Assembly (NCBI RefSeq): GCF_037975245.1
Contig: NC_092565.1
Coordinates: 24,365,999-24,429,998, forward strand
Length of the DNA stretch: 64,000 bases
Reading direction: 5' to 3'
Source of the DNA: Apostichopus japonicus
Taxonomy: Eukaryota > Echinodermata > Holothuroidea > Aspidochirotida > Stichopodidae
Every line of letters starts with the position of its first letter. Positions within the stretch are counted from its first letter, which is position 1. Position numbers and translations under genes: made by a program. The notes under the pieces were generated by a model, which did no database searches, had not been told where the DNA came from, and worked only from the letters and a program-made list of their open reading frames with translations. This document shows positions 33,304-45,540 of the stretch, one piece after another.

Positions 33304-35379
33304 GAAGATTAAGTAACATGTCTACGACGGTATAACCTCGGATTGTATGCATGGTAGCAGACGACGTTAAAGCGTATAACAAGTAGTTGGCGCTATTCAT
33401 CATTAAACTCACATATTAATTGTAGGACATGATACTTTGTATTTGATATAAGATAACGATTTAGGTGTGGTATACTATAATTGATTCACTGACCTATATA
33501 TACTGTATATGCATCACTTACCAAGCTTTCTTATGCATATTTGGAAGTTTTCAACTTGCACACCTACCCACCGCTTGATAGCTGAGGGTTGATTACTACC
33601 ATGGCACTTACACATTTCCTTACCATGGGTCGTGGCTCTTAAGATGTTGATCCTTTCCGAATGCTTACTTTGGGCTCAATATTTAAATGTTCATATTCCT
33701 AAACAGTTTGCATTCATCATCCAAAAATAAATTCAATAAACGTACTTGTCTTACTATCTTATGTAAGGCTAATGTCGCTACCTAATAGATCTATCATACC
33801 ACACGGAGATGTCAGATATTGCGACAGGAAAAGTTTACCTGCGAAATAGTTTAATTACTAAATTGGCTAATTTCGTTGACCAAAATTGTATTCTGGCATC
33901 TTTAGCATTAGGGGAAAAGCAATATCAACCAGTTTTTATAGCTTAGCTTGTTAGAAGAGTACAAAAATGGTCTCCTTTCTTGGTAAGCAATGTCTTTGCT
34001 CGTTCAGACTTCCTTTGTACGATCTTAACTGACTTTACTTTGCAGGTAATACTCGGATCGCTGGTAATACAAGGTATGCAATGTAATGTGGCTTTTGACA
34101 TGCCAACAGTCCCCTACCCTCCCTCTTACAATATAATCAATTGCTGGTAGTTGGAGCCATAAACCTACGGTTGGTAACAAAAGTAGTAGAATTTCTTGCT
34201 TTTTCGCCAACAATAAAATAATAATGTAGGTTTTCTATTTCACTCTAACTCTGAACTGAAAAGATAACTATATCCCATAATTCATCTGCTCAGTTTGGGA
34301 AAAGATGGGCTGGAATATTTCCGTGTCAGAAATGTATAGAAATACAACCGATAGCTGCTTTTCTTTTTAGTGATCGAAATTATGTTTTTGACTGAAGCCT
34401 TTCTGAAATATGAATACTGCGGACTTATGGTACAGTTCTCTCTCGCTTTGTAGTTTTCAACTAGCGCCATCGCTTTTCAAAATGACAGAGTTGACCTTTT
34501 TTGTGGTCGAAAAACACAGAAAAGCCAACACAAATAATGTGTCCCACTTATCTTAAATTGCTCTGAAAATGGTGCATCTGTAAATCTATTCAACCATTGT
34601 TGTATAATTCTGATAACCCGAATCTGGGGTGCTCAACCAACGCTTGCTCAAGCAGCGTGTACATTCAAAAACCTCATGAGGCGTGACTAGACTCACCAAT
34701 GTCCACCAAAATCAGAAAAAAAGGACGTTACCATGTCATTTTGCTTTATCAAAAGGCAGATATTTATGGAAGTAACCTCAGTGTAAATTTAAGCAATTTC
34801 TTTTCGATTGTGAAGGGAGGGTTGCGAAGAAGGCAGCGAGAGAGCGGGGTGTGTGTGTGTGCGTGTGTGTGTGGTGTGTAAGGATATGAACACAGAACTT
34901 TTCGTCTAGTATCTTTAATGAATGATATTAAAACCTGAAATACTAAACGGTAAACTTACACAACTAATAAATTATATTTCTTGAGTCTTTACCGGGCAAT
35001 AAACAGAGTGATATAGGCAGTTATTTTCGATTGTACACAAATTTTTCCTCATTTATTCCATACTTTTAACTTGTATCGTGGGCTATAACCAATGATATAG
35101 TTTCATTATTCTATATGATTTATGGATTTCGTTCGGTTTGAAAATATGGAACTTTCTCAAGATATTTTGTGGTCACATTGATCACGCACATAACTACATA
35201 ATATACAAACCAGAGGACAATACTTTTGCACTTTTTATATCCCGATATGGTATAAATCGATGTAAGTAGGTACAATTATGAAGTAAATTGTCACTGTCTT
35301 TATCTATTTTTATCGTTTAACCCTTAACCTTGAACCAATAAAATATATTAGGGAGATTACTGCTGAAATGGTTACTCTG
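33304..35379. other. No gene seen
   Basis: AT-rich sequence with a short GT-rich patch at about 34847-34875. Open frames of about 60 codons are not recognisable. Confidence 0.5.
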
Positions 35380-35565
35380 TCATATATATATCTTCTTGAC
35401 CAATGTCATATATATATAGATCATGTCCTTCTTGACCAGTGTCATATATATATAGACCAGTGTGTCATATATGGATCATGTCCTTCTTGACCAGTGTCAT
35501 ATATGGATCATGTCCTTCTTGACCAGTGTCATGTATGGATCATGTCCTTCTTGACCAGTGAAAGA
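35380..35565. repeat. 32-bp tandem repeat
   Basis: Four to five units of TCATATATGGATCATGTCCT followed by TCTTGACCAGTG. The first units have TATATATATAGA in place of TATATGGATC, suggesting slippage within the unit. Confidence 0.85.
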
Positions 35566-35599
35566 TAGGACTTATAGTTACTAAGAATAATAATAATAA

Positions 35600-35655
<56 letters not shown>

Positions 35656-35698
35656 TAATAATAATAATATATATATATATATATATATATATCTATAA
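35600..35698. repeat. (TA)n with TAA interruption
   Basis: Two (TA)n runs separated by AATAATAATA-type sequence, just before a minus-strand SINE copy. Confidence 0.95.
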
Positions 35699-35791
35699 AT
35701 GAAAATCGTAATGAGTTGGAAAATCAAGAACAGTGAAAAAACTTCCAGCCTCCACCGGGATTCGAACCCGGGCCTTCCGCTCTGTACGCGG

Positions 35792-35796
<5 letters not shown>
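35699..35796 (-). mobile_element. tRNA-like SINE fragment (3' half)
   Basis: On the minus strand it holds the anticodon arm (TCCGC, loop GTACAGA, GCGGA), then CCGGG TTCGAAT CCCGG, a perfect 5-bp T arm with a canonical B box, and a CACTGTTCTTGATTTTCC tail. The D arm and A box are replaced by a CA then TA run. Confidence 0.85.
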
Positions 35797-35837
<41 letters not shown>

Positions 35838-35848
35838 ATATATATCTA

Positions 35849-35886
<38 letters not shown>

Positions 35887-35889
35887 TAA

Positions 35890-35920
<31 letters not shown>

Positions 35921-35935
35921 TATATAGATATATCA
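35797..35935. repeat. (CA)n/(TA)n compound microsatellite
   Basis: About 140 bp of CA then TA dinucleotides with occasional C or A interruptions, lying between two minus-strand SINE copies. Confidence 0.95.
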
Positions 35936-35939
35936 TTTA

Positions 35940-36262
35940 ATTGTGGTGAGTTGGAAAATCCAGGACAGTGAAAAAACTTCCAACCTCCACCGGGATTGGA
36001 ACCGGGGACTCCCGCTAAACATGCGGACACTCAAACCAATAGGCTATGGACGCTGATTGTATGTCCAGAAGTTCGAAACCGCTAAGGAATGTTGTAATTC
36101 CACTCTTGGCGTTTTTTACCTGTATCGAACAATACTAGTTCTGTTTTAGTGACATATTTGCCTTACTCTAAAGATCAAACATGATGCTATCCAACTCGAA
36201 ATCATTTGTGATTCCTAAAGCCGGATCTCGAAAGAGATACTTTGAACAGACTCTGTTAAATG
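35940..36262 (-). mobile_element. tRNA-like SINE, near full-length copy
   Basis: Contains, on the minus strand, the conserved head (GATCCGGCTTTAGGAATC-like), TAGTATTGTTCGATACAGGT, the tRNA-like part from GCGTCCATAGCCTA through an anticodon arm with loop ATGTTTA, a slightly altered B box (GGTTCCAATCC) and the CACTGTCCTGGATTTTCC tail. The anticodon triplet would be GTT, unlike ACA in the other copies, so the anticodon is not conserved. Confidence 0.85.
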
Positions 36263-37099
36263 TATCCTCCCAAGCTAGGAATTTTTTAGAGGGCGGGCCA
36301 ATTCCAAAGGTTTCGATTTTACACCGTTACTCTACTTCCAGATTTGATCACGTGATACAGTATATGTAATGTACTGCTACAGTACAGTGTATTTTCTGAG
36401 TATGTTTGTACGTACTGTATAGCACAGAAAAAGAGGTAAACGACAATATTGGGAGATATTAGGAGAGTTTTTCTCGTTTCCCCGACCCCGTACGTTACTG
36501 CTTGTACTCGAATTCGTACTCATACTAAGTACTCACATGGCATATACAGTTGTACTTGAATCCAAGTTTGGTAATCTAAAAATTTATGTCAAAGAAAAGA
36601 AATCTGCCTTTGTCATTCCAGGATTGCAATCAGATCACTGCTTTACATAATATATGTCTACTCTCGCTAAATGAATCAACACATTTTTATACTGTGAGCA
36701 TCTGATGATTTTTTTTCTTCAAGATTAACTGTACATCGTGTACTTTACATAAGGAAATACGATTTGTAATTCTCGAAGGGCTTGTAGCAAGACAGAAATT
36801 TGACTACATAGTTAATATTATAATGAGGGCCTTAAATGTAGTGTTGAGTTTAGCATACAATGCATTTGCACATTTGCATATATATATGAGTCCCAGTTCA
36901 TTGAAGCAACAACCAAAACCCTTCAAATTTCACACGTCACGAAACAGCGTTGCGTATGGATTGTTTTATCAGAAACGTAGTCCAAGGTTACTCGTAGGAA
37001 TCATCAAAGTTTGATCTAAAGTATAGTTAACATGGCAATTATAATGTTGACAAAAAGTATTATTGGAAAAGGGCACTCCTTCCCCTGTGTGAAAAAAAA
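36263..37099. other. No gene seen
   Basis: AT-rich, no recognisable coding or repeat structure. Confidence 0.5.
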
Positions 37100-37795
37100 A
37101 TTATAAAAAATTATGAGTATTTTTCTTCCGTTTGCAAAGGTGTTTTCATGTGAGTTGCAAAGCTTTGCTTGGCATTATATAGAGGATGCAGACTGGAAGA
37201 GATTTACCTCGTGTATACGCGGGAGCATGTGCGTCAATCACGCCCCCCCCCACATTTCGATGGGTGGGGGACACACTATCAAATGTCTCCCACACATTTG
37301 GAAAAAGAGTAGTGTCGTGGCCCTATTTGGTTAGGGCTTACACATCTCAGGATTCATATCATCGAATATCACTCAATGTTGCTGAATGTAGAATTCCACC
37401 CAGATCTCGTGAGTTGGTACCCTGTACTCTCCGACAATCTTAAGCTTAGTCTGCCTTTCTATCGAGGCCAGTTCCATTCGTCGTCGGTTGAAGGGCATAG
37501 ACAAATATTCAAGTCGATGAATCCAGCGGTACAGGCTATGTTTGGCGAAGTCGAAGCTCTCTTGCGGTTGCTCCTCGTCTCCTCCGCCAGTTCGACGGAA
37601 GCCGAGAGATTTTTTAGAGCTTTGAGGCGTTTGAAGACATGGCTACGGAGCACTATGACTCAACAGAGGCTGCACCATGTGATGGTGTGCCATATTCACC
37701 GCGAACGTCTAGCCCAGTTGAAGCCTGAGGAGTTAGCAGAGAAGTTCGTTGGTTTCTCGGATTACAGACGCCGCATCTTCGGGCGATTCCAGTAG
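37100..37795 (+). pseudogene. hAT transposase C-terminal remnant
   Basis: From 37376 the frame reads FGEVEALLRLLLVSSASSTE, AERFFRALRRLKTWLRSTMT, QQRLHHVMVCHIHRERL and then a PEELAEKFVGFSDYRRRIFG end with a stop. This is the hAT dimerisation domain (pattern ASSAxAERSFSALRRLKTWLRSTM) of the group with a long cysteine/histidine-rich tail. It is a different lineage from the 32047-32325 remnant (ALRRLKTWLR against KLKLIKTYLR). Upstream coding sequence is broken (frame changes around 37330-37400), and the catalytic core is not readable. It is only the last 140 codons or so of an enzyme of 600 or more. Confidence 0.88.
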
Positions 37796-37925
37796 AATAC
37801 TAGTGCGCTCCGTCATTATCATAAGGGACAGCAATTCATAGCTACAGCCAAAGCTTGTACATAGTTGTTGTTTAGTTGTAGATGGTGTTTCAAAGACGGT
37901 GCCCATTCCCTTATATTGGGGAAAT

Positions 37926-38303
37926 GAAATAGGGAGCATATTCCGTGGCAGCGCATCCCATGTTACCTTGTTGTTGAGTGATACCGGAGTTTACTCCACA
38001 GTGAGAACACTGGGTACAACACACAGGGACGTCGCTAGAGGGGGAGTGTGGGGGTGTCTCACCCTCAAACTTGGTAAAAGTGACGATAGTTGGAAAATTG
38101 GAGTGCGACAGTCGGAAATAGGGAGCATATTCCGTGGCAGCGCATCCCATGTTACCTTGTTGTTGAGTGATACCGGAGTTTACTCCACAGTGAGAACACT
38201 GGGTACAACACACAGGGACGTCGCTAGAGGGGGGAGTGTGGGGGTGTCTCACCCCCAAACTTGGTAAAACTGACGATAGTTGGAAAATTGGAGTGCGACA
38301 GTC
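37926..38303. repeat. Direct duplication of a 189-bp unit
   Basis: 37926-38114 and 38115-38303 are nearly identical, differing at about three sites. Each contains CAGGGACGTCGCTAGAGGGG, which resembles a hAT terminus, then a GTGGGGGTGTCTCACCC palindromic stretch. It follows the hAT transposase fragment and may be its duplicated 3' non-coding end. Confidence 0.92.
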
Positions 38304-38325
38304 GGAATTTCCGACTGTTGCACTC
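38291..38325. repeat. 17-bp inverted repeat (hairpin)
   Basis: GAGTGCGACAGTCGGAA faces TTCCGACTGTTGCACTC across a single T, with one mismatch. It closes the second 189-bp copy; the first copy has only the left arm. It may be the folded end of the transposon remnant. Confidence 0.9.
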
Positions 38326-38536
38326 TAGTTTATTTAGGCCTATTTATCTATTCCTGTGATTGTGCATGACCTAAAACTTAGAAAAATTTTGGTCAAAATT
38401 GACCTTTAATCTGTCATATTTACCACGTTTTCCTTGCCACTTTGAGAAATTGTATCTCGTGATTCTTATAATCCACCGTACAAAACTTCGTATGATTTTG
38501 AATACTCCAAAAAGAAATGCCTAATAGAACTACATT

Positions 38537-38868
38537 CATAGGCGTAGGAGCCCAATCTGATTTAAGGGGGGGGGGGGGGGGGGTTGTAACGACTTGCCCG
38601 AAAAATATAACCAAAATTTTTCGCGCGCGTTCCACATGTTTATGTGCATATCATATAGGCATGCATCGGTTTTTACATCGCATGCAAATAACTTACAATC
38701 ATTTTCCGTCTTATTACCTTACCATATTGGTTAGAATTATTGGGGAAGTCGTTACAATATTAATGGTAATAATAGTATCAGTTTATCCACTGAAAAACAC
38801 CTTGCAAATTATCAGCATATTGCCCGAATCGTCACAAAAATATTTGGTTGGGGTGGGGGGGGGGGCTA
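38537..38868. mobile_element. Truncated hAT-type MITE, relative of 6623-7001 in reverse
   Basis: Starts CATAGGCGTAGGAGCCCAAT, matching the right end of the 6623-7001 element in reverse complement. It continues with GTAACGACTTGCCCGAAAAA, GGCATGCATCGG and GGTTAGAATTATTGGGGAAG in the corresponding order. It ends in TTGGGGTGGGGGG and a break near CTAATAAG without the second terminus. Poly-G lies just inside the preserved end. Confidence 0.8.
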
Positions 38869-39696
38869 ATAAGTTTGTGAAATGAGTGCCAGTGGGTACA
38901 AATGTATCGCAAAAAGTTCGGAACAAAAGTTCAGTCGCGAAAGATTGGGTGTCTGACTGACACTTGCCGTATCGTTGACGAGTAGCGCGAGGGTGGTGGG
39001 GGGGGAGGGTACAAAGCAGCAGTCGGAATTTTCTGGCTTCAAAACCCATCCACTTGGATTTTAAGCCACTACACCCCCCCCCCCAAATTATCAGGCCTTA
39101 GTTACGTCCCTGGGTACACGGTGGTTGGATAGTACGTTCCGACCAGAATTCACCCGATTACCAGATGCAGATCCACATAACAACCGAAGTAACTTGCGTG
39201 AGGACTCCAACGAACAACCACTGATTTATTTTAATGCCTTGATCACTTTAGCCACCACTCACATGAGACCTATTCTACTGAGTCTGACGATACATGCGCA
39301 TGTGTGAGGTCCTGAAAACATAATTAAAGTGGTTTGTCTTGCCATCTTTGTTTCAAATTTCATAGAAATGTATTCTCGTAGACCTAGCAAAACATTTAAA
39401 CTGACACAGTCCCATTGGAAGTGTGTCACGGGTGGCATTAAAAGTCATTGGTGGTTTAACATGCTGGCGTATGACGACTTTTGGCCAAATTTGCGCTAAG
39501 CTCACTATACGAACTCGGATCTGGGCTGTGCCTAATTAGTTAGTTATTTAAATTATTAAAAATGGGGTATGAGGATATGCACTATTTTGTGGTATGACTC
39601 CCAGGACGGCAAGTCGAGAAACTCACATGCAGTCGCGGCGGATAGCTTCCTTCGCCTATATATCCGGGGACATTTTGGGACATCGTTCCTATAGGC
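38869..39696. other. Transposon scraps, no gene
   Basis: The sequence ending TTAGTTACGTCCCTG (about 39098-39112) resembles an inverse hAT terminus with poly-C inside it, but the partner end was not found. The rest is unremarkable. Confidence 0.4.
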
Positions 39697-40065
39697 CAGG
39701 GGTGGGCAACCTACTGCCCGCGGGCCACATGCGGCCCGCCAGTGATTTTTTTTGCGGCCCGTGAGATGTCTCAAGAAAAAGAATAAAATCAATCTATTTT
39801 ACATCATCACAAAAAACGAACTAGCTGCTTAGAATTTATCTGCACTAATGATGCTGTCAGGTAGGTCTATTATCATCATTCATTATCAACTGGACTGTAT
39901 TGATATTATGTTTTTGTGAATACAGATTAGTACACACACCTATTGCTTGAACGTTCTCGGAGTCAAAGGTTTGAAATCAACAGCAGGTCGTTGGTTAGGT
40001 GCGGCCCTGTCAATCTTTCACTCCTAAAATTTGGCCCATTCATTCTAAAAGGTTGCCCACCCCTG
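39697..40065. mobile_element. hAT-type MITE, 369 bp, perfect 15-bp TIRs
   Basis: CAGGGGTGGGCAACC and GGTTGCCCACCCCTG are perfect inverse repeats. Exact 8-bp duplications CTATAGGC flank it (39689-39696 and 40066-40073). The interior contains GCGGGCCACATGCGGCCCGC, a GC palindromic stretch. The CAGGGGTGGGCAA end is typical of Charlie-like hAT non-autonomous elements. The best preserved transposon in the window, so probably among the youngest. Confidence 0.95.
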
Positions 40066-40379
40066 CTATAGGCCTATATCTGAGGCCCTGGGGTCATTCC
40101 TTGACCGACTTGGTGCAATAAAATGTGCCTATTTCGAAGTAAATTTATTCACAGATTGTTAGTTGTCATGGGTGCGAACAATGAGGGGTTTTCTATCCTG
40201 AAACATAGGGCAAAATGGGGCTGGGGTTCCAGTTCGCCGCATCATTTGTCAACTTGCACTGGGTTCTAATGTTCATGTCAATTGGAGTCACTAATAAAAG
40301 AAAAAATCCACCAAAAATGAAGGTCGCATGAACTTTTTTGCAGATTTCCTGAGTGACGAATTTGTAATTTTCTCCCGAA

Positions 40380-40640
40380 ATCACGCAACTAGATGGCTGG
40401 TATCCAACCTGGCAAGTGCCATCTCCAGCGATCTGGCAGGTATTGAAATCTGAAATTTTCTTGGTACGCTGCGCGCCAACCGATGGTGGCGCTCCGCTTA
40501 GATAGTACTCAGAGCCGTATATAGAGAGTACTCAGAGCCGTATATAGTCTCTATATACGGCTCTGATAGTACTTACGGCCGGAATACTCGAATCGATTAC
40601 GCCCCCCCCCCCCCCACGTTTCAAATCGGATTGCCGCCCC
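40380..40640. mobile_element. Fragment of a hAT-type element with internal hairpin
   Basis: Contains the shared core GCGCGCCAACCGATGGTGGC followed by GCTCCGCTTAGATAGT, as in the 11590-12689 element. It ends in poly-C and then GGATTGCCGCCCCTG, an inverse hAT-like terminus. CAGAGCCGTATATAGAGA (40510-40527) is exactly inverse to 40548-40565. The left terminus is not seen. Confidence 0.65.
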
Positions 40641-42309
40641 TGCGTGGGAGAGATGTCGTCATGATACGGTGATATATAACTATATCGAATTAAATGAACA
40701 GAGTGGCTAAATGCTACTGTTGATCAGTTGTAAATATGAGGAAGTGGGAGAGAAGGAGCGAGGAAGGGGATTAGAGGAGAGGGGTGATTCTAGCCTGCAG
40801 TTGCATCACCAAGTGAACTATTTCTTTTTTATTTTAGTATGTCGTACATACACATACACAGGGGTAACTGTGGGACGGGGCCGCCAAGGTGGGCCCCAGG
40901 GTCTGTAGAAGCTACGGGAAACTGCAGAATTTTCAGATATCCATGTTTTGTTTGTAGCAATTTTCAAATTCAATATAAAAAACAAGTAAGAAACAAGATT
41001 GACTCTGAAATTGATCTCCGTTCATCTCCGTTTTCTTCTTAATTGGTAGCAAACTATAGTGGGGTTAATAACCCCTTACCCCTTTACCACCTCCACTCGC
41101 TTACTAAGCCTCAGAGAAACATAAATACACACATACATCCACGAACACATACATATACACGCATACATCCACGCATAACATACATACATAACATACATAA
41201 AAAAAATGACGGGCGGTGCTTTGAAAGATTGGCTATGTTGTGTGCCAACAATGAACTATAGCAACGAGAGCAATAATCGTCAAAATTACGACACTTTAGT
41301 CACCCAAGAAATTTTCACGTTTTAGCCAATTTAACTGTTGAAACGTTATAAATTGGCTACACGTTTGCCCTTATTGCTTATACATTTGCATACGCTTAAA
41401 GCATATTTTGGGTTAATTCTGACATATTTTCGATATTATAAAATACTTAAATCTCCTAGCAATACACTTCATAAGCCACACCCATTTTTAAGTTCACGTA
41501 GAATTGGTAAGACACGAATTGAGCAATTGCGAGGGTGGGTTGTGTAGGAGGAAGGAACAAACAATTATTCAAAAGTTCAATCTTTTTGTATAAATACCCT
41601 AATTTTGGCAAACTTTTAATATTATAAAATACCAGAATTTTCTACCAATACAGTTCATTAACTGCCACACGCAAGTTTTTTTTAGTTCTTTTTTTTTAAA
41701 CGAAATTCACTTAGAATTGATAAGAAACGACTTGAGACATTGTGAGGGTGGGTTGTGTAGGAGGAAGGAACAAACAATTATTGAAAAAGTCCATCTTTTT
41801 TTTATTTCATAAATACCCAGAAATGTTTGCCTAAGCTCTTCCTTTGAAACATTTTAACAGACCCTTGAAGACATGCCTCTTTTTAAACACAGTTATGGAT
41901 TTTAAGTGTTGTTTTGCCAGTTTATTCTTATTGTTTTTCACCAATTTAGTTATCTGTCTTATTATTTATGTGTTGGTTACCAGCCCCTGTCTTTGACATT
42001 TTTGTATTTTAAGTATTGAATTTTTACTGGCTAGGTTTGATTTTCAGTTTTATTGGTTTCTTCTTGTTTGTATTATATAGTGTTTTTTTTTTATTGTTTC
42101 TTGTAATAGCACCTTTGATCATGTTTTATGGCATCGTTTCGCTTTATAAATACATTTTGTTATTCTAAAACTTAATATAAAATAGGAGTTAAGGCCGCAA
42201 AAACAACACAAGGAAGACTAAATAGCAATCAGCAAAAAGCAGCTTTGATGACAGACAATTTTTACGTGTTTCTTAAATTCATGAATGTTTTTGAAAGAAG
42301 CGTCAACGG
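40641..42309. other. No intact gene; diverged duplication and a possible LINE tail
   Basis: About 41440-41600 and 41625-41800 share GAGGGTGGGTTGTGTAGGAG and GAAGGAACAAACAATTATT, an old direct duplication of about 230 bp. The region 41850-42170 ends in TATAAATACATTTTGTTATT after AGCACC, resembling the 3' tails of CR1/L2-type LINEs, but the reading is weak. A CATACA-rich patch lies at 41130-41200. Confidence 0.45.
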
Positions 42310-43285
42310 AAAATGCCCGTATCAGCATCTTAAACAGAGGGGTCCAGAGTCAGTAAGGCCCCGTATCAGCATCGTAAACAGAGGGGTCCAGAGTCAGTGA
42401 GGCCCCGTATCAGCATCGTAAACAGAGGGGTCCAGAGTCAGTGAGGCCCCGTATCAGCATCGTAAACAAAGGGGTCCAGAGTCAGTAAGGACCCGTATCA
42501 GTATCGTAAACAGAGGGGTCCAGAGTCAGTGAGACCCGTATCAGCATCGTAAACAGAGGGGTCCAGAGTCAGTAAGGCCCCGTATCAGTATCGTAAACAG
42601 AGGGGTCCAGAGTCAGTAAGACCCCGTATCAGCATCGTCAACAGATGGGTCCAGAGTCAGTAAGGCCCCGTATCAGCATCGTCAACAGAGGGGTCGAGAG
42701 TCATAAGGCCCCGTATCAGCATCGTTAACAGAGGGGTCCAGAGTCAGTAAGACCCCGTATCAGCATCGTAAACAGAGGGGTCCAGAGTCATAAGGCCCCG
42801 TATCAGCATCGTAAACAGAGGGGTCCAGAGTCAGAAAGGCCCCGTATCAGCATCGTAAACAGAGGGGTCCAGAGTCAGTAAGGCCCCGTATCAGCATCGT
42901 AAACAGAGGGGTCCAGAGTCCGAAGGTCCCGTATCAGCATCGTAAACAGAGGGGTCCAGAGTCAGTAAGGCCCCGTATCAGCATCGTAAACCGATGGGTC
43001 CAGAGTCAGTAAGGCCTCGTATCAGCATCGTAAACAGAGGGGTCCAGAGTCAGTAAGGCCCCGTATCAGCATCGTAAACAGAGGGGTCCAGAGTCAGTAA
43101 GGCCCCGTATCAGCATCGTAAACAGATGGGTCCAGAGTCAGTAAGGCCTCGTATCAGCATCGTAAACAGAGGGTTCCAGAGTCAGTGAGACCCCGTATCA
43201 GCATCGTAAACAGATGGGTCCAGAGTCAGTAAGGCCTCGTATCAGCATCGTAAACAGAGGGGTCCAGAGTCATATTGGCCCCGAG
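42310..43285. repeat. 44-bp minisatellite, 22 units
   Basis: Each unit is CCCCGTATCAGCATCGTAAA plus CAGAGGGGTCCAGAGTCAGT and AAGG, with 42-46 bp variants. Single-base variants (CCTCGT, GTAAAC/GTCAAC, AGATGG/AGAGGG) recur in non-adjacent units, so blocks have been exchanged. 44 is not a multiple of three, and no long frame is open. Confidence 0.96.
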
Positions 43286-45540
43286 GATTATTATGTCACT
43301 GGGAACCCTCTGGTTCTGCACCTCTTTATTGTTTGTTTTTAAATTCGACGTGACAAGTCAAGCTAATGATATATCCCGTACATTTGCATTGGAATTTTGG
43401 TATCGAATATCATCAACTCAACGAAACAAAATCTTACCTATAAGCAACTGATCTAGTTTGGTTGAAAAATTGTGATAATTTACCAAAGCAAGTGTTTTTC
43501 ATAATGAAATTACAATTTATCAAACTACTTTATTTTTCTAAAACATTTTAGCCCCACATGAAGTTATTAATGGGTATTATCGATTCTCAGAAATTTGTCA
43601 TTTAATCGAATGCGAAAGAAAGTCACTTAGTTTATCATAATGCATTCTTCTTCTTTTTTTCTCACTCATTATTTTAAATAATAAAGTTAACCGTGGCAGC
43701 AAATGAACAACAAACTATGAAATTTAGCATAGATTCGTGTCGAATCAATGAAAAAAAAATGGATTATTATTTTTTTTCCATTTTTAATTGTTGAAGTGTA
43801 TTATTTTTGTTTATTATCATTAGCAGATGCTTAGCGGCTGACATATCTATAGTTTTTTAGTCTTCACTGCATTTTTTTAGTTTAAATATACTCAATTTTT
43901 TCCCTTTTCTTCGGTAGTTGTTGACAGTCTGACAGTTATTCAGTCTTTATAAACACTTAATGGGATGAAACGAAAAATGATCACTTTGGAACCCTTTAAT
44001 GGTGATAAAACTGCGAATTATGGAATTATATAGTCATCTCAAACTTCTGGTGTAAGACTTTTCCCGGCATGAATAATAAACCACAAACATTTGGAGGTGT
44101 GAACCTGTTAATAAGAGCTGTTAGAGATGTCTGGAAACTTGTTGCAAGAAGTGTCTGAAACTTTAACTATGTGACGCTGTAGCATATCGATTGGGAAGGG
44201 AGAACATTTATGGAGATAAAGGCAACTTACCTGAAGGGATTGCCATCGCAACATGGAAGCAAAATTGAGGTCATAAATATTTCAAAGGTGTAGGAAGTTC
44301 AGTGTCTCTGAGGCGTAGTAACCGAGGGGAGGTGGTAAAACATGTATGTACGTGTGTGTGTATGTGTGTATGTATATCGAAAAAAATATTTTCTATATGG
44401 TTATTCTCAAACAAAGGAAAAACAGTGGACAGACAATTATTTTCACTATTGGCAACCGGAAACTTGGAAACACAATTTGCCTTCAAGTCATGTCCATGCA
44501 GAAGAAGGGTAGACATTTTTGACACGTATTTTGCATACCTATAGGAAGATTAGTCGTGACCAATTATAAAAGGATTTGCCAAGTTTACTTATATCCATGT
44601 TTGTAAGGAAGTAATAACATAGAAAAAATAAAAATGAGACGAGATAATGCCATTTTTTCTTCAAGGACTCAATTGCATAAAATTCGTCTCCAATTTTGTA
44701 AAAAAAAAAATCAACTTTGTGTTATAAGAAAAAAAAAGTTAAACTGTATGAAATCGCTAAATGAACTTGGTCAGCTTTATCTAAAAAAATAAAGTCCAAT
44801 CACAGTTCAAGTCCAATCACATGGATGAATGATCATTTTCATGAATTCGACAGCTCGTGATGTGTTTGGAAACGGAACACGCATAACTCGATTATTGGGA
44901 GTATGTCGCAGTCGGTCAATGCCATTTAGGAGAATGAAGACACGTTTAAGTATGAAGCTGTATACTACCGTGGTTGGAAATATAATGTTCATGTATATGG
45001 AGAACTTTAGACGAATTTGGAGGATTAGGAATCCCATGCCTCCCCACCCCCTTCCCGCCTCCATCGGCATAATTTAGCATTTGGGTCTAATTTAAAAAAT
45101 AAATATTTTAAGTAAAAATATTGTTTAGTGGGCTTCCACACGCACAGCAGGAAGTCATTGCAATTGTTGTGCGCACCGGGCTGCTTTTACTACGTTTGTG
45201 TATCGAATGTATATCCTCTTGGTTTGCATGAAATATAATCAGTTTCACATATTAGGAAATATAGTAGTAGCCTTAAAACACCCAGAAGCAGTTAGTTACT
45301 TAGTTCTTGCTTATACCAATACCATGCATATGTGGCCCAAATCGCTCTCAACTGAACCCTTGGATATCACGGACGGGGAGTATTGGACTACCAGATTATC
45401 GTCTGCAAACCGGTGCACTTCTGGGTCAGAGAAGGCCCCGCGAGATTAAAATACAGAGGGCGCCGATTTCATCTCCATTGCGATTAGGTGCTATAGTGTC
45501 TTCATCATTTATACGCCGCGCTTGCTCCAAGGCCAAAGGT
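43286..45540. other. No gene seen
   Basis: AT-rich sequence. Open frames at 44271-44525 and 44829-45077 overlap on both strands and carry no recognised motif. Confidence 0.5.

Noticed and set aside
40861-40905. CAGGGGTAACTGTGGGACGGGG resembling a hAT end
   Set aside because: No inverse partner or target duplication was found nearby.
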